In this document: positions 37,338-44,895 of the stretch, in pieces | Position numbering within the stretch: the first letter of the stretch is position 1 | Layout of the letters: each line of letters begins with the position of its first letter | DNA from: Sphingobacterium sp. SYP-B4668 | GTDB taxonomy: Bacteria; Bacteroidota; Bacteroidia; Sphingobacteriales; Sphingobacteriaceae | Reading direction: 5' to 3' | Length of the DNA stretch: 64,000 nt | NCBI RefSeq assembly: GCF_027627455.1 | Contig: NZ_CP115483.1 | Span: forward strand, 1,922,001 to 1,986,000 | Position numbers and translations under genes: made by a program | The notes under the pieces: model-generated | What the model was told of the DNA's origin: nothing | Seen by the model: the letters and a program-made list of their open reading frames with translations, nothing else | The model's database searches: none

Positions 37338-38171
37338 ATGAAAACATATTATAACAATATAAAAAAGCAGGTATATGCAATAGCTATAGTTGCCACAATG
37401 ATAGTAACGATTGGAACTTTAAATTCCTGCAAGAGTGACGAATGTGAGTTTGTCGAACTCAAGGGTTGTCAGACTGGGGTAGACGTAGCTTTCTTAGTCG
37501 ATTATACCGGTAGTATGGGAGGTGCTATTGAGTCAATTAAGGCGCAAGTATCGACGATTGTCCAGACAATTGCTACACAATCCAACGGGAATTATAGGTT
37601 GTCACTATCCATCTTCGATGAAATGCCGACTAAACAAGCAACGACGTATACAAATTCAGCTCCATATTTGGCCTTGCCAGCCGCTCAGAAGATTATAAAC
37701 ACAAGTAATGCGCTCTTCTCGCAACATTTGACCATGTTGGAACCTTTTGCCCCTGTCAATGAAACGTCCTTTACCAATCAATTGGGGCAACTGTTGACCA
37801 ATATGCCGATTGGAGGAGGAATGGGAACTCCTGAACCAGGGGATTTATTGCTCAAGGAGATTTTGTCCAATAATTTTGCTGGAGCATGGCGTACCGGTAA
37901 TGTCAAAAAGATTGTCATCCTGATTACAGATGCTCCTGCTGGTGGGGACGATGATTTGGCAAATGCTACAGATGATGCCGAATTGGCCTCTTTAGCCAGC
38001 ATAGCCAATGGGATGGGCGTACAGTGTGTGTTAATCAGCGCCATTGACAATTCGAATTACAAGCTTAGTCTGATTAATAATAACACCAATGGACTGACTT
38101 ATGTGACGCCTGAATTCAAAGGTGTGTCTGATGAAATTGTTAACGCCATTAAAGCGAGCTGCGGAGAGTAG
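37338..38171 (+). CDS. VWA-domain lipoprotein
   Basis: 277 residues. A lipoprotein signal ends in TLNSC (acyl-cysteine 31). The von Willebrand factor A domain begins VDVAFLVDYTGSMGGAIESI with a MIDAS-type DxTGS (Asp55, Thr57, Ser59) and later has KKIVILITDAPAGGDDD. Such lipoproteins bind protein partners through a metal ion at the cell surface or periplasm. It is encoded just after an OmpA-like protein, and a joint envelope role is plausible but inferred. Confidence 0.9.
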   Translation: MKTYYNNIKKQVYAIAIVATMIVTIGTLNSCKSDECEFVELKGCQTGVDVAFLVDYTGSMGGAIESIKAQVSTIVQTIATQSNGNYRLSLSIFDEMPTKQATTYTNSAPYLALPAAQKIINTSNALFSQHLTMLEPFAPVNETSFTNQLGQLLTNMPIGGGMGTPEPGDLLLKEILSNNFAGAWRTGNVKKIVILITDAPAGGDDDLANATDDAELASLASIANGMGVQCVLISAIDNSNYKLSLINNNTNGLTYVTPEFKGVSDEIVNAIKASCGE

Positions 38172-38201
38172 TTGTCGGGTAAGACATTTTTTTCTCCATG
38201 T

Positions 38202-38231
38202 AATCCCCGTTTGCAAAGTCTTACGGGGATT
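38202..38231. terminator. Bidirectional terminator between VWA and flavoprotein genes
   Basis: AATCCCCGT (38202-38210) pairs with ACGGGGATT (38223-38231) and sits between two convergent stops, with TTTT runs on both sides. Confidence 0.8.
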
Positions 38232-39401
38232 TTATACTTTACGGCTAATGGCCTTCGCGACCCACATGCCTGTACTGAAGCAAGCCTGGAGCAGATAACC
38301 ACCTGTGGGGGCCTCCCAATCAATCATTTCGCCTACGCAGTATACATTCGGAAATTGGTGTAATGCCAAGTCCGTGTTGAGAGATGTAAATGCCACCCCA
38401 CCTGCCGTCGAAATTACCTCATCTATGGGGCGTAATGCGCATACCTGTATCGGATAATTTTTAATCGATCGCGCTAAAGACTTAGGGCTGAGGAAAGTTT
38501 GCCTGTCTAATCTTTTCAATAGTGCGATGGCTGTAGTCGAAAGCTTTAGGCTGTTTTTTAACAGCCAACTTATATTGCCTGTTGCCTGAAGTTGTTTGAT
38601 AATCGCTTCCACAGCCATACTAGGTTTGAGGTCTATGAATAGATATAATGGGAAATCTTGTGTTCTCGTGAAACGATTAAGATAATAAAGAGGGCTCCCT
38701 TCAACTCCATATTTAGTAAATACTATTTCCCCCAACTTTTTTGTGTCTTTGAAGGAAAGCTGAATATTTTTTAAGACCTGTCCCTCTAAGTCAATGAAAT
38801 CATCTACGGTATTGTAGCCCGAGTTGGATGCCTGAAGAGGGGTGATGTGAATTTTTTTATCGATCAACATAGGTACCCAACCCGCGTCAGATCCTGTTTT
38901 TGCCCATGAGCCTCCGCCCAAGGCCAATATAAGTTTGTGATAGCTTTTGTTTACAACCGTATTGTCATGGCTAAGGGTCACCGTATGTGTATCAAAGTCT
39001 AAAAGTGTGTGCTCGTAATGTATATGAACGCCCAACTTGGCTAAATGTGTTAACCAAGCTTGCAGCACCTGTATGGGTTTGATGTTTTTAGCTGGAAATA
39101 TTTTTCCTGAACTGCCGATGTACGTGGGGATTCCGATTGACAAAAGCCATTTTACGGTATGACCGTTGTCGAATGCCCGTACGATATTGCGGATTTCATG
39201 AGTATCATATTTTTCAACAAATGTATCGATTGCCTCACTATGTGTCAAATTGAAGCCACCATGGCCCGCCACCAGAAATTTTCTAGCAGCTGCTTTATTT
39301 TTTTCATATAGGTGTACTTGATGACCATCAGTTGCCAGCTGCTGTGCGGCCATTAAACCTGCTGGGCCTGCTCCAATGATGATGATAGGACCTTTTTTCA
39401 T
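38232..39401 (-). CDS. HI0933-family NAD(P)/FAD-dependent flavoprotein (TIGR03862 type)
   Basis: 389 residues. The N-terminal FAD motif is IIIGAGPAGLMAAQQLATDG (5-24), followed by the HI0933-specific RKFLVAGHGGFNLTHSE (41-57). ALGGGSWAKTGSDAGWVP, LRPIDEVISTAGGVAF and VYCVGEMIDWEAPTGGYLLQ complete the family signature. These enzymes are FAD-binding and possibly act as oxidoreductases; their substrates are not known. Confidence 0.9.
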   Translation of the reverse strand: MKKGPIIIIGAGPAGLMAAQQLATDGHQVHLYEKNKAAARKFLVAGHGGFNLTHSEAIDTFVEKYDTHEIRNIVRAFDNGHTVKWLLSIGIPTYIGSSGKIFPAKNIKPIQVLQAWLTHLAKLGVHIHYEHTLLDFDTHTVTLSHDNTVVNKSYHKLILALGGGSWAKTGSDAGWVPMLIDKKIHITPLQASNSGYNTVDDFIDLEGQVLKNIQLSFKDTKKLGEIVFTKYGVEGSPLYYLNRFTRTQDFPLYLFIDLKPSMAVEAIIKQLQATGNISWLLKNSLKLSTTAIALLKRLDRQTFLSPKSLARSIKNYPIQVCALRPIDEVISTAGGVAFTSLNTDLALHQFPNVYCVGEMIDWEAPTGGYLLQACFSTGMWVAKAISRKV

Positions 39402-39502
39402 GCCCCGTAAAAATAAGCATTTAAAAAGGGGATAACATAGTTGTATAGATAAATATCCATATTTATCTATATATTCCTACGCGCTTTCTGTCCGTGTAGC
39501 GG

Positions 39503-40153
39503 CTATGTCGTGAAAGTTCCGGCGTACATGCTGTCCATTTTTCTATCGCTATGATCCACTGATACAAAGCCAATGTGTACATGGTAAGTTGCCCCTTTTT
39601 CGATATCTTTTCCAGTGATGCTTTGGGCCTTGTCGGTAAGATAGTTTCCGATTACTTGACCCGCTGGCCAGTGCTTTCCAAGGTCTGGGATTAGGGCAAT
39701 CACGGATCTGAAGTTGCCACTCTCTGATTTCTTGACCCTATCCTTGTCATACTCCCACTGACAATGCAGGATTCCGTTTTCATATCGAAATGTGACATCT
39801 GTTATTAGCGATTCCATTCCCTTACAAATGCGAAGTGAATCGTGATCGATATGTAATCCATCATCGTCCATGCTTACCGCATGTAAGAGCGTATAGGACA
39901 TCGCGGAGTTGAAGGCCGTTCGGTTTTCCTCGTAATTGTGAAATCCTGACCTAAGAAATGGCTTCAGTAGACTTAAAAAGCGTTGTGTAAAACCAAACCG
40001 ACCACGGTTTTCGACCTCCCCATTGGATAATTCCCTGTTTTTCTTTACTCGGGGCAATGTCCGGACACACTCAATGTCTTTCCATTTATAAAATACATGC
40101 GGTCCAACTTTCCCAGAAACTGAACCATTGGCACCTTTCTTAGTTCTTCCCAT
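39503..40153 (-). CDS. DUF6266-family protein
   Basis: 216 residues from the ATG at 40153. A longer in-frame reading to 40234 adds an unlikely hydrophobic leader. The start MGRTKKGANGSVSGKVGPHVFYKWKD, then RTLPRVKKN and NRGRFGFTQRFLSLLKPFLRSGF, matches DUF6266, a family common in Sphingobacterium and Pedobacter with no known function. It resembles proteins with a phage-like or structural style rather than enzymes. An 11-bp periodic repeat array lies 124-180 bp upstream of its start. Confidence 0.8.
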   Translation of the reverse strand: MGRTKKGANGSVSGKVGPHVFYKWKDIECVRTLPRVKKNRELSNGEVENRGRFGFTQRFLSLLKPFLRSGFHNYEENRTAFNSAMSYTLLHAVSMDDDGLHIDHDSLRICKGMESLITDVTFRYENGILHCQWEYDKDRVKKSESGNFRSVIALIPDLGKHWPAGQVIGNYLTDKAQSITGKDIEKGATYHVHIGFVSVDHSDRKMDSMYAGTFTT

Positions 40154-40260
40154 ATTTATGTTAAGGTTTATACTTGTTCCTACTAAGATAGGGAAAAATG
40201 GGGGATAAATTATATCTAACTTCTTTTTTAACAAGTATTTAATACGAAATATATTAGGAT

Positions 40261-40340
40261 ATTATACGGTTGTAATCCGTATTATTCCGAGTAATATCCG
40301 AATGAAGTCCGTATAATGTCCGAATAAAACCCGATTAAAT
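40261..40340. repeat. 11-bp tandem repeat array with CCG phased to the DNA helix
   Basis: CCG begins at 40277, 40287, 40298, 40309, 40320 and 40331, so the spacing is 10, 11, 11, 11 and 11 bp. Read on the minus strand the unit is close to ATWCGGAYWTT. The array ends in an imperfect inverted repeat ATTATACGG (40261-40269) and CCGTATTAT (40277-40285). It is 124 bp from the DUF6266 start. It could be a set of protein-binding sites on one helix face. Confidence 0.75.
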
Positions 40341-40381
40341 TCATAAATTAATCCCCAATAATACCCTAGTTGTCCTCTCGG

Positions 40382-40510
40382 ATGGGTAAGCTTGAGAAGG
40401 CGTATATTATCTCTTTACAATCGGTTTATGGTAGTTATTTGCTCTTAAATGAGTGTCCTTTTGTGAAGATGTACCCCGTATCTATCGCGAGCGGTTTTGG
40501 TCGTTTATAA
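40382..40510 (+). CDS. Possible 42-residue small protein
   Basis: An ATG at 40382 opens a 42-codon frame, MGKLEKAYIISLQSVYGSYL followed by 22 more residues. No family is recognised and there is no ribosome-binding site. The frame could occur by chance; kept only because the interval is otherwise empty. Confidence 0.15.
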   Translation: MGKLEKAYIISLQSVYGSYLLLNECPFVKMYPVSIASGFGRL

Positions 40511-40703
40511 TGCTAATGTCATAATTTATGCACCTTGCATCTCTTTATTTATAATGATTCTAAATAATATATATATTCGTTCACTATTACGGATAGGAAT
40601 AAGGCGATTTATCGCTGTATCATTATGTACTATAGGTAAACAGGGTACACGGAAATAGTCTAAGTAGAGCAACAATTAGGAATAGACACTTAACAATATA
40701 CGT

Positions 40704-41330
40704 ATGGACAATGTATGGCTGGGTAGATGGAATGACCGTTACAGTGAAGCGGGGTATGCTTATGGAGCTGAACCTAATAAATTTTTTAAAGAGACGATTG
40801 GCCAGATAGAAAGTGGTGTAAAAATTCTGTTCCCTGCTGATGGTGAAGGACGGAATTCGGTATATGCGGCCGCATTGGGATGGGATGTCTATTCGTTTGA
40901 TATCAGTGAAGTTGGGAAAGCAAAAGCCGAAAAACTCGCAGTAGAACGAAATGTGAGCTTGAACTATCAACTAGGTGAGTTACCGAAATTGTCTTACCAG
41001 CAGGGAGAGTTTGATGTGCTGGCATTGATATATGCCCATTTTCCATCAGAGATCAAGGTTGCGTATCACAAAAGATTGATTGATTTATTGAAACCTGGTG
41101 GACACATAATCTTTGAAGCTTTTAGCAAAAATCACCTTACTTATCGAAAGCGAAATCCTGGGGTGGGTGGCCCGACTGATATAGATAGTTTATTTTCGAT
41201 TGAAGAATTGATGTCCGATTTCCAGGGATTCACGTTTTTGAGTATGGAAGAGGTCGAAGTGCAGCTGAGCGAAGGTCGTTACCACATTGGGACGGGAAGC
41301 GTCATACGATTTGTAGCACGTAAGTTATAA
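40704..41330 (+). CDS. SAM-dependent methyltransferase, class I
   Basis: 208 residues. It starts MDNVWLGRWNDRYSEAGYAYGAEPN, a layout common to small TehB-like methyltransferases. The SAM motif I is ILFPADGEGRNSVYAAALG (DGEGRN at 46-51), motif II ends at Asp66 (DVYSFDISE), and the later motif is LLKPGGHIIFEAF. The substrate is unknown; relatives handle tellurite or other small acceptors. It stands alone. Confidence 0.88.
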   Translation: MDNVWLGRWNDRYSEAGYAYGAEPNKFFKETIGQIESGVKILFPADGEGRNSVYAAALGWDVYSFDISEVGKAKAEKLAVERNVSLNYQLGELPKLSYQQGEFDVLALIYAHFPSEIKVAYHKRLIDLLKPGGHIIFEAFSKNHLTYRKRNPGVGGPTDIDSLFSIEELMSDFQGFTFLSMEEVEVQLSEGRYHIGTGSVIRFVARKL

Positions 41331-41498
41331 AAGAATATGCTAACAGTAACCGCCGGGCTATCGAGTCTTGAACGCTCCAAAAGATAAAATCCTCGACAAC
41401 AGCGAATGCATCCTATGTGCATGATTTCCTAACGGGCTATTTATCTGCTGCTGTATAGCCGGACAAAGCCACGGGATTCAATTAAATTAGAGAACCAA

Positions 41499-42878
41499 AT
41501 GGATAAACAAAAAAATGTCATCTTAAACGAACGATTGTCCAAGGTCATGCAGTTGTCGTGGCCCGCAGTGGTAGCGATGGTATTATACGGACTGAATAAC
41601 TTCCTCGATGGGATTTTCGTCGGACATCTCATAAACAATACCGCATTGGCTGCCGTTGGGATTACCTATCCCTTGGCCCAATTTGCGCAGGGCTTCGGGA
41701 CACTAATTGGTACTGGGGTTGGTTCGGCCATCAGCATTTGGATTGGTGCCAATGATAAGGAGAAATTAGAAAAGGCTTTTGGAACGGTCAATTACTTGAC
41801 GTTCCTGTTTTCGATTCTCATCACCGTTCCATGCTATATTTTTGCAGAACAATTGGTGTTCATGATGGGTGGGAGGGGTGAAATCCTCGTATTAGGGGTG
41901 GAATATTTTCGAGCGACTATCATAGGAAGCTTTTTCTGGATACATGGATTGGCACTGAATATGATTATAAGGGCTGAAGGACGAATGAAAACTGCCGCCT
42001 GGATGATTGCCGTCGGGCTGGTAGTAGATGTTGCGCTCAAACCGATTTTCATTGCCACATTTGGATGGGGAGTAGCAGGTGCTGCTTGGGCCACTAATAT
42101 TTCCATGATTATCTACACGATTCTAGGGGTATGGTATTATGCTGGAGGAAAGTCATCCTTTAAAACAACGTTTTGGTCCCTCAAAAAGGATGTAGCAATT
42201 ATCAAAGAAACGCTTGCATTGGGGATGCCTGGTTTTATCATGATGGTGATGATTGTCGTTCAGAATATTGTTGTTTTCAATGCATTGGCCAGATATGGAA
42301 ATGAAATGGATATTACCTTTTTTACTGCAGTCAATCGTTTTTATATTCTGCTGAATACCCCTTTGTGGGGGTTGATGCGGGCTTTGCAACCCGTGACAGG
42401 AATGAATTACGGAGCCCAACAATATGGTCGAAGTATAGGAGCATACCGATTGTTTTCGTTTACAGGTTTGGTCATCCTATTGCCTTTTTGGTGTTTTGTC
42501 ATGTTCTACCCTGCTGAGGTAATGTCCGTCATGATTCCCGGTACGACTTTTTCTGGCGACCAGTTAATGGATTTCCGGGTATACATGAGTGTGCTATTGG
42601 TATTGCCATTTGTGTTCATGGCTATGGTTTGGTTTCCGGCGATAGAAGATGCAAAGCCTGCCACGATTATTAGTATTTTGAGACAGGTAATTTTTTATAT
42701 ACCCATACTTCTCATTGTTCCTCGATTTTATGGCGTTAGTAGTATTTATCTGGCAAGTGCAGTTATCGATTGGATTATTTTTGGAGTCGTTATTTATGCG
42801 GTTTGGAAGAGCGCAAAAAAAATAAGTTTACGACCTAAAGGGGCTCGAGTAGTCCAGTTAAATCCTCGAGACCAATAA
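41499..42878 (+). CDS. MATE-family multidrug efflux transporter
   Basis: 459 residues with twelve membrane segments in two homologous halves. The halves begin QLSWPAVVAMVLYGLNNFLDGIFVG and EIKETLALGMPGFIMMVMIVVQNIV-like segments, and GFGTLIGTGVGSAISIWIGAND is the usual N-lobe loop. It exports cationic drugs by sodium or proton antiport. The substrate spectrum is not readable. It has no apparent regulator beside it. Confidence 0.92.
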   Translation: MDKQKNVILNERLSKVMQLSWPAVVAMVLYGLNNFLDGIFVGHLINNTALAAVGITYPLAQFAQGFGTLIGTGVGSAISIWIGANDKEKLEKAFGTVNYLTFLFSILITVPCYIFAEQLVFMMGGRGEILVLGVEYFRATIIGSFFWIHGLALNMIIRAEGRMKTAAWMIAVGLVVDVALKPIFIATFGWGVAGAAWATNISMIIYTILGVWYYAGGKSSFKTTFWSLKKDVAIIKETLALGMPGFIMMVMIVVQNIVVFNALARYGNEMDITFFTAVNRFYILLNTPLWGLMRALQPVTGMNYGAQQYGRSIGAYRLFSFTGLVILLPFWCFVMFYPAEVMSVMIPGTTFSGDQLMDFRVYMSVLLVLPFVFMAMVWFPAIEDAKPATIISILRQVIFYIPILLIVPRFYGVSSIYLASAVIDWIIFGVVIYAVWKSAKKISLRPKGARVVQLNPRDQ

Positions 42879-43033
42879 GTGTGGAAACAGTGGGCGATAC
42901 CTTATAGTAATAAAAGTGCTAATCACGATTCTTTATACTCTTCTTCCAATGACATCAGGGTTCGACTTCTACAGAAGGTCGAACGCTAGCGAAGTTCAGC
43001 TCCTGCCGATATATAGCTGGCAGCAACCTTGCC

Positions 43034-43147
43034 CTAGCCAATAATCTGCCCTACTTCACCGGACATCATACCATCTATTTGATGCGGTGTCGGTATTGCG
43101 CCCTTTCCCGATACATCGATTACGGCTATAGATGCTGATTTGGCCAT
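43034..43147 (-). other. Possible gene remnant, 37-codon frame
   Basis: An ATG at 43147 opens MAKSASIAVIDVSGKGAIPT and 17 further residues before TAG at 43034. The frames before and after read like protein but are broken by stops. It is either a decayed gene or chance; no family is recognised. Confidence 0.15.
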
Positions 43148-43414
43148 AGGTGCTTCCCTTTTAGCACGTGCGTGTATGCGCCAGCCTCTAGCCCTTTATT
43201 CTACTGTTATTTCTTGGAGTTAGGTACCTGCTGTCCCATTTGCGAACGGAGAGTTTGCTTTTTTGATACAGCGATTTCTTTTGTTTTTGGGTGACTTCTC
43301 TTTTTTACCTCGTATTGTCTAGATGAAAAAATGACTCACGCACGTGATGTTATTTTAATATAATATTAATGAAATGGTAATGGCATTTGTGAAGGTTTGT
43401 GCAAGGGTATTGCA

Positions 43415-43422
43415 TAGTTTTG
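43415..43422 (+). promoter_or_regulatory. Candidate promoter -7 of the SusC/SusD operon
   Basis: TAGTTTTG fits TAnnTTTG, 129 nt before the first gene of the operon. Candidate -33 TTTG boxes lie at 43396-43399 (15-nt spacer) and 43386-43389 (25-nt spacer), neither ideal. Confidence 0.45.
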
Positions 43423-43485
43423 CAGCATCAAAATAAAACCCTACACCTGTGTTAACTTGTATTATATGTTTATCGTGTTTTTGAG

Positions 43486-43504
43486 TTGTAATCCGAGTTA
43501 TTCG
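43486..43504 (+). promoter_or_regulatory. Motif TTGTAATCCGAGTTATTCG before the SusC/SusD operon
   Basis: It closely resembles TTGTAATCCGTATTATTCCG at 40270-40289 inside the phased repeat array. It lies in the leader between the candidate promoter and the first start codon. It might be a shared protein-binding site. Confidence 0.4.
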
Positions 43505-43550
43505 TTTGTTTTATATTTTAATTAGTCAAAAAATTAACCATCATGATGTT

Positions 43551-44876
43551 ATGAAAAAATGTAATCTATTGACATTTTCGTTTTTGTTATTACTGCTCTT
43601 TTATGGTTGCAAAGATGATGCTGCAATAAAGGCCACGGAGCATGATTCCACCAAGCCTATCACCCTTACCTCTTTCTTTCCAGCAGAAGGGGGTGCCAAA
43701 GATAAAATTTTGTTGAATGGCGATAATTTTGGGGCAGACCCTAAGAAAATTAAAGTGTATTTTAACAATGCCCAAGCGGCGGTAGTGTCTTCCAGTGGAG
43801 AGCGTATTTATGCCATTGTACCTCGCTTACCAGGAGACGATCCTAAGATTTCCGTAGTGATCGGCAAAGATTCTGTCGTCTATGATAATTCATTTGTATA
43901 TCACATACAGGCGCAAGTCAGTACGGTGACGGGCACGGGCGACAAAAACTTTCTCGCGGGGACTCTGGATCAGGCCCATGTGTACGGTAAGTACTTGGAC
44001 ATGGATGCGCAAGGGAATCTGTTTATGACTTGGCGTGATGGGGGATCGTTTGGTGTAGCACGGATCAATGAAAAGGAAAATATCGTAACTCCTTTATATC
44101 AGGCTCCATCTGCTCCGAATCCGTATGCCAACGGGGTGACGGTAGATCGCGAGACGGGAATTATGACTGTATCCCATGAATCGGTAGCGGAGGTGTTTTT
44201 CTCCTTCGATCCTCGTGAAGCTTGGACACTTCGTCAGCGTAATGCCCAATTCTCTGCGGCAGATTACGGTAAAATTGTCCAAGCGGATCGCTATGCCAAT
44301 TTTGTGACATTCTGCCCCTATGATGGCTACCTCTATACCCGCTTTCGTGATGGGCATATCGCCAAAATACATCCCGTGACTTATGCGGCCACGATCGTGC
44401 ATAAGGGACCCTATGGTTCTCAATATGGGCAAGCTATCAATCCTGCCAAGCCATGGGAACTGTATATAACACTGCATACCAATGCAAGTCCCAATACCTT
44501 TGCTCAAGGTATTTCAGTTTTAGATCTCCGGGATCCGGATGGTACAGGCGGATTCAAGCGGGTCAACGCTCCCGGTGGTTCGGGATTCCGTGATGGCCCA
44601 GTCAAGGATGCTATATTCAACGTGCCAAAGGACATCAAATTTGATAAAGCCGGGAATATGTTTATTGCCGATTATGGAAACCATTGTATCCGTATGCTTT
44701 CAGCAGATGGTATAGTATCTACCGTAGCAGGTCAACCTACCAAAGCCGGGTACAAAGATGGAGGACCTGTCGAATCCCAGTTTAATCAACCTTGGGGTGT
44801 AGCGGTCAATGATCAAGGCGATATTTATATAGCCGATTGGAACAATGCACGTATCCGTAAACTAGTTATTGAGTAA
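43551..44876 (+). CDS. IPT/TIG and NHL-repeat lipoprotein of the SusC/SusD operon
   Basis: 441 residues from the ATG at 43551; an earlier in-frame codon at 43506 is TTG and would precede the signal peptide. The lipobox is LFYGC (acyl-cysteine about 19). An IPT/TIG domain covers about 36-112 (PITLTSFFPAEGGAKDKILL). The rest (about 115-440) is NHL-type repeats (VAVNDQGDIYIADWNNARIRKL at the end). Proteins like this commonly open Sus-type operons in this phylum and are thought to be surface ligand-binding lipoproteins. Followed by susC after 19 bp. Confidence 0.88.
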   Translation: MKKCNLLTFSFLLLLLFYGCKDDAAIKATEHDSTKPITLTSFFPAEGGAKDKILLNGDNFGADPKKIKVYFNNAQAAVVSSSGERIYAIVPRLPGDDPKISVVIGKDSVVYDNSFVYHIQAQVSTVTGTGDKNFLAGTLDQAHVYGKYLDMDAQGNLFMTWRDGGSFGVARINEKENIVTPLYQAPSAPNPYANGVTVDRETGIMTVSHESVAEVFFSFDPREAWTLRQRNAQFSAADYGKIVQADRYANFVTFCPYDGYLYTRFRDGHIAKIHPVTYAATIVHKGPYGSQYGQAINPAKPWELYITLHTNASPNTFAQGISVLDLRDPDGTGGFKRVNAPGGSGFRDGPVKDAIFNVPKDIKFDKAGNMFIADYGNHCIRMLSADGIVSTVAGQPTKAGYKDGGPVESQFNQPWGVAVNDQGDIYIADWNNARIRKLVIE

Positions 44877-44895
44877 TTAACCTTTTATCTATATC

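Larger units (their letters stand above)
40154..40703. other. Intergenic region with an 11-bp periodic repeat array
   Basis: 550 bp lie between the DUF6266 and methyltransferase genes. They contain the phased CCG array (40277-40340), an inverted repeat at its end, a weak 42-codon plus-strand frame (40382-40510) and AT-rich sequence. No strong coding signal was seen. Confidence 0.6.
42879..43550. other. 672-bp intergenic region upstream of the SusC/SusD operon
   Basis: It contains a bulged hairpin at 42960-42984 (GTTCGACTTCT/AGAAGGTCGAAC), possibly ending the MATE transcript. It also has a candidate coding remnant on the minus strand (43034-43147), a promoter -7 at 43415 and a motif at 43486-43504 that recalls the 40.3-kb array. 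No intact gene is seen. Confidence 0.55.

Noticed and set aside
40261..40340. CRISPR array
   Set aside because: The units are 11 bp with no spacers and no cas genes are present in the window.
44094..44507. Open frame opposite the NHL lipoprotein gene (137 codons)
   Set aside because: Antisense shadow of a clearly coding region; no motif or start signal.
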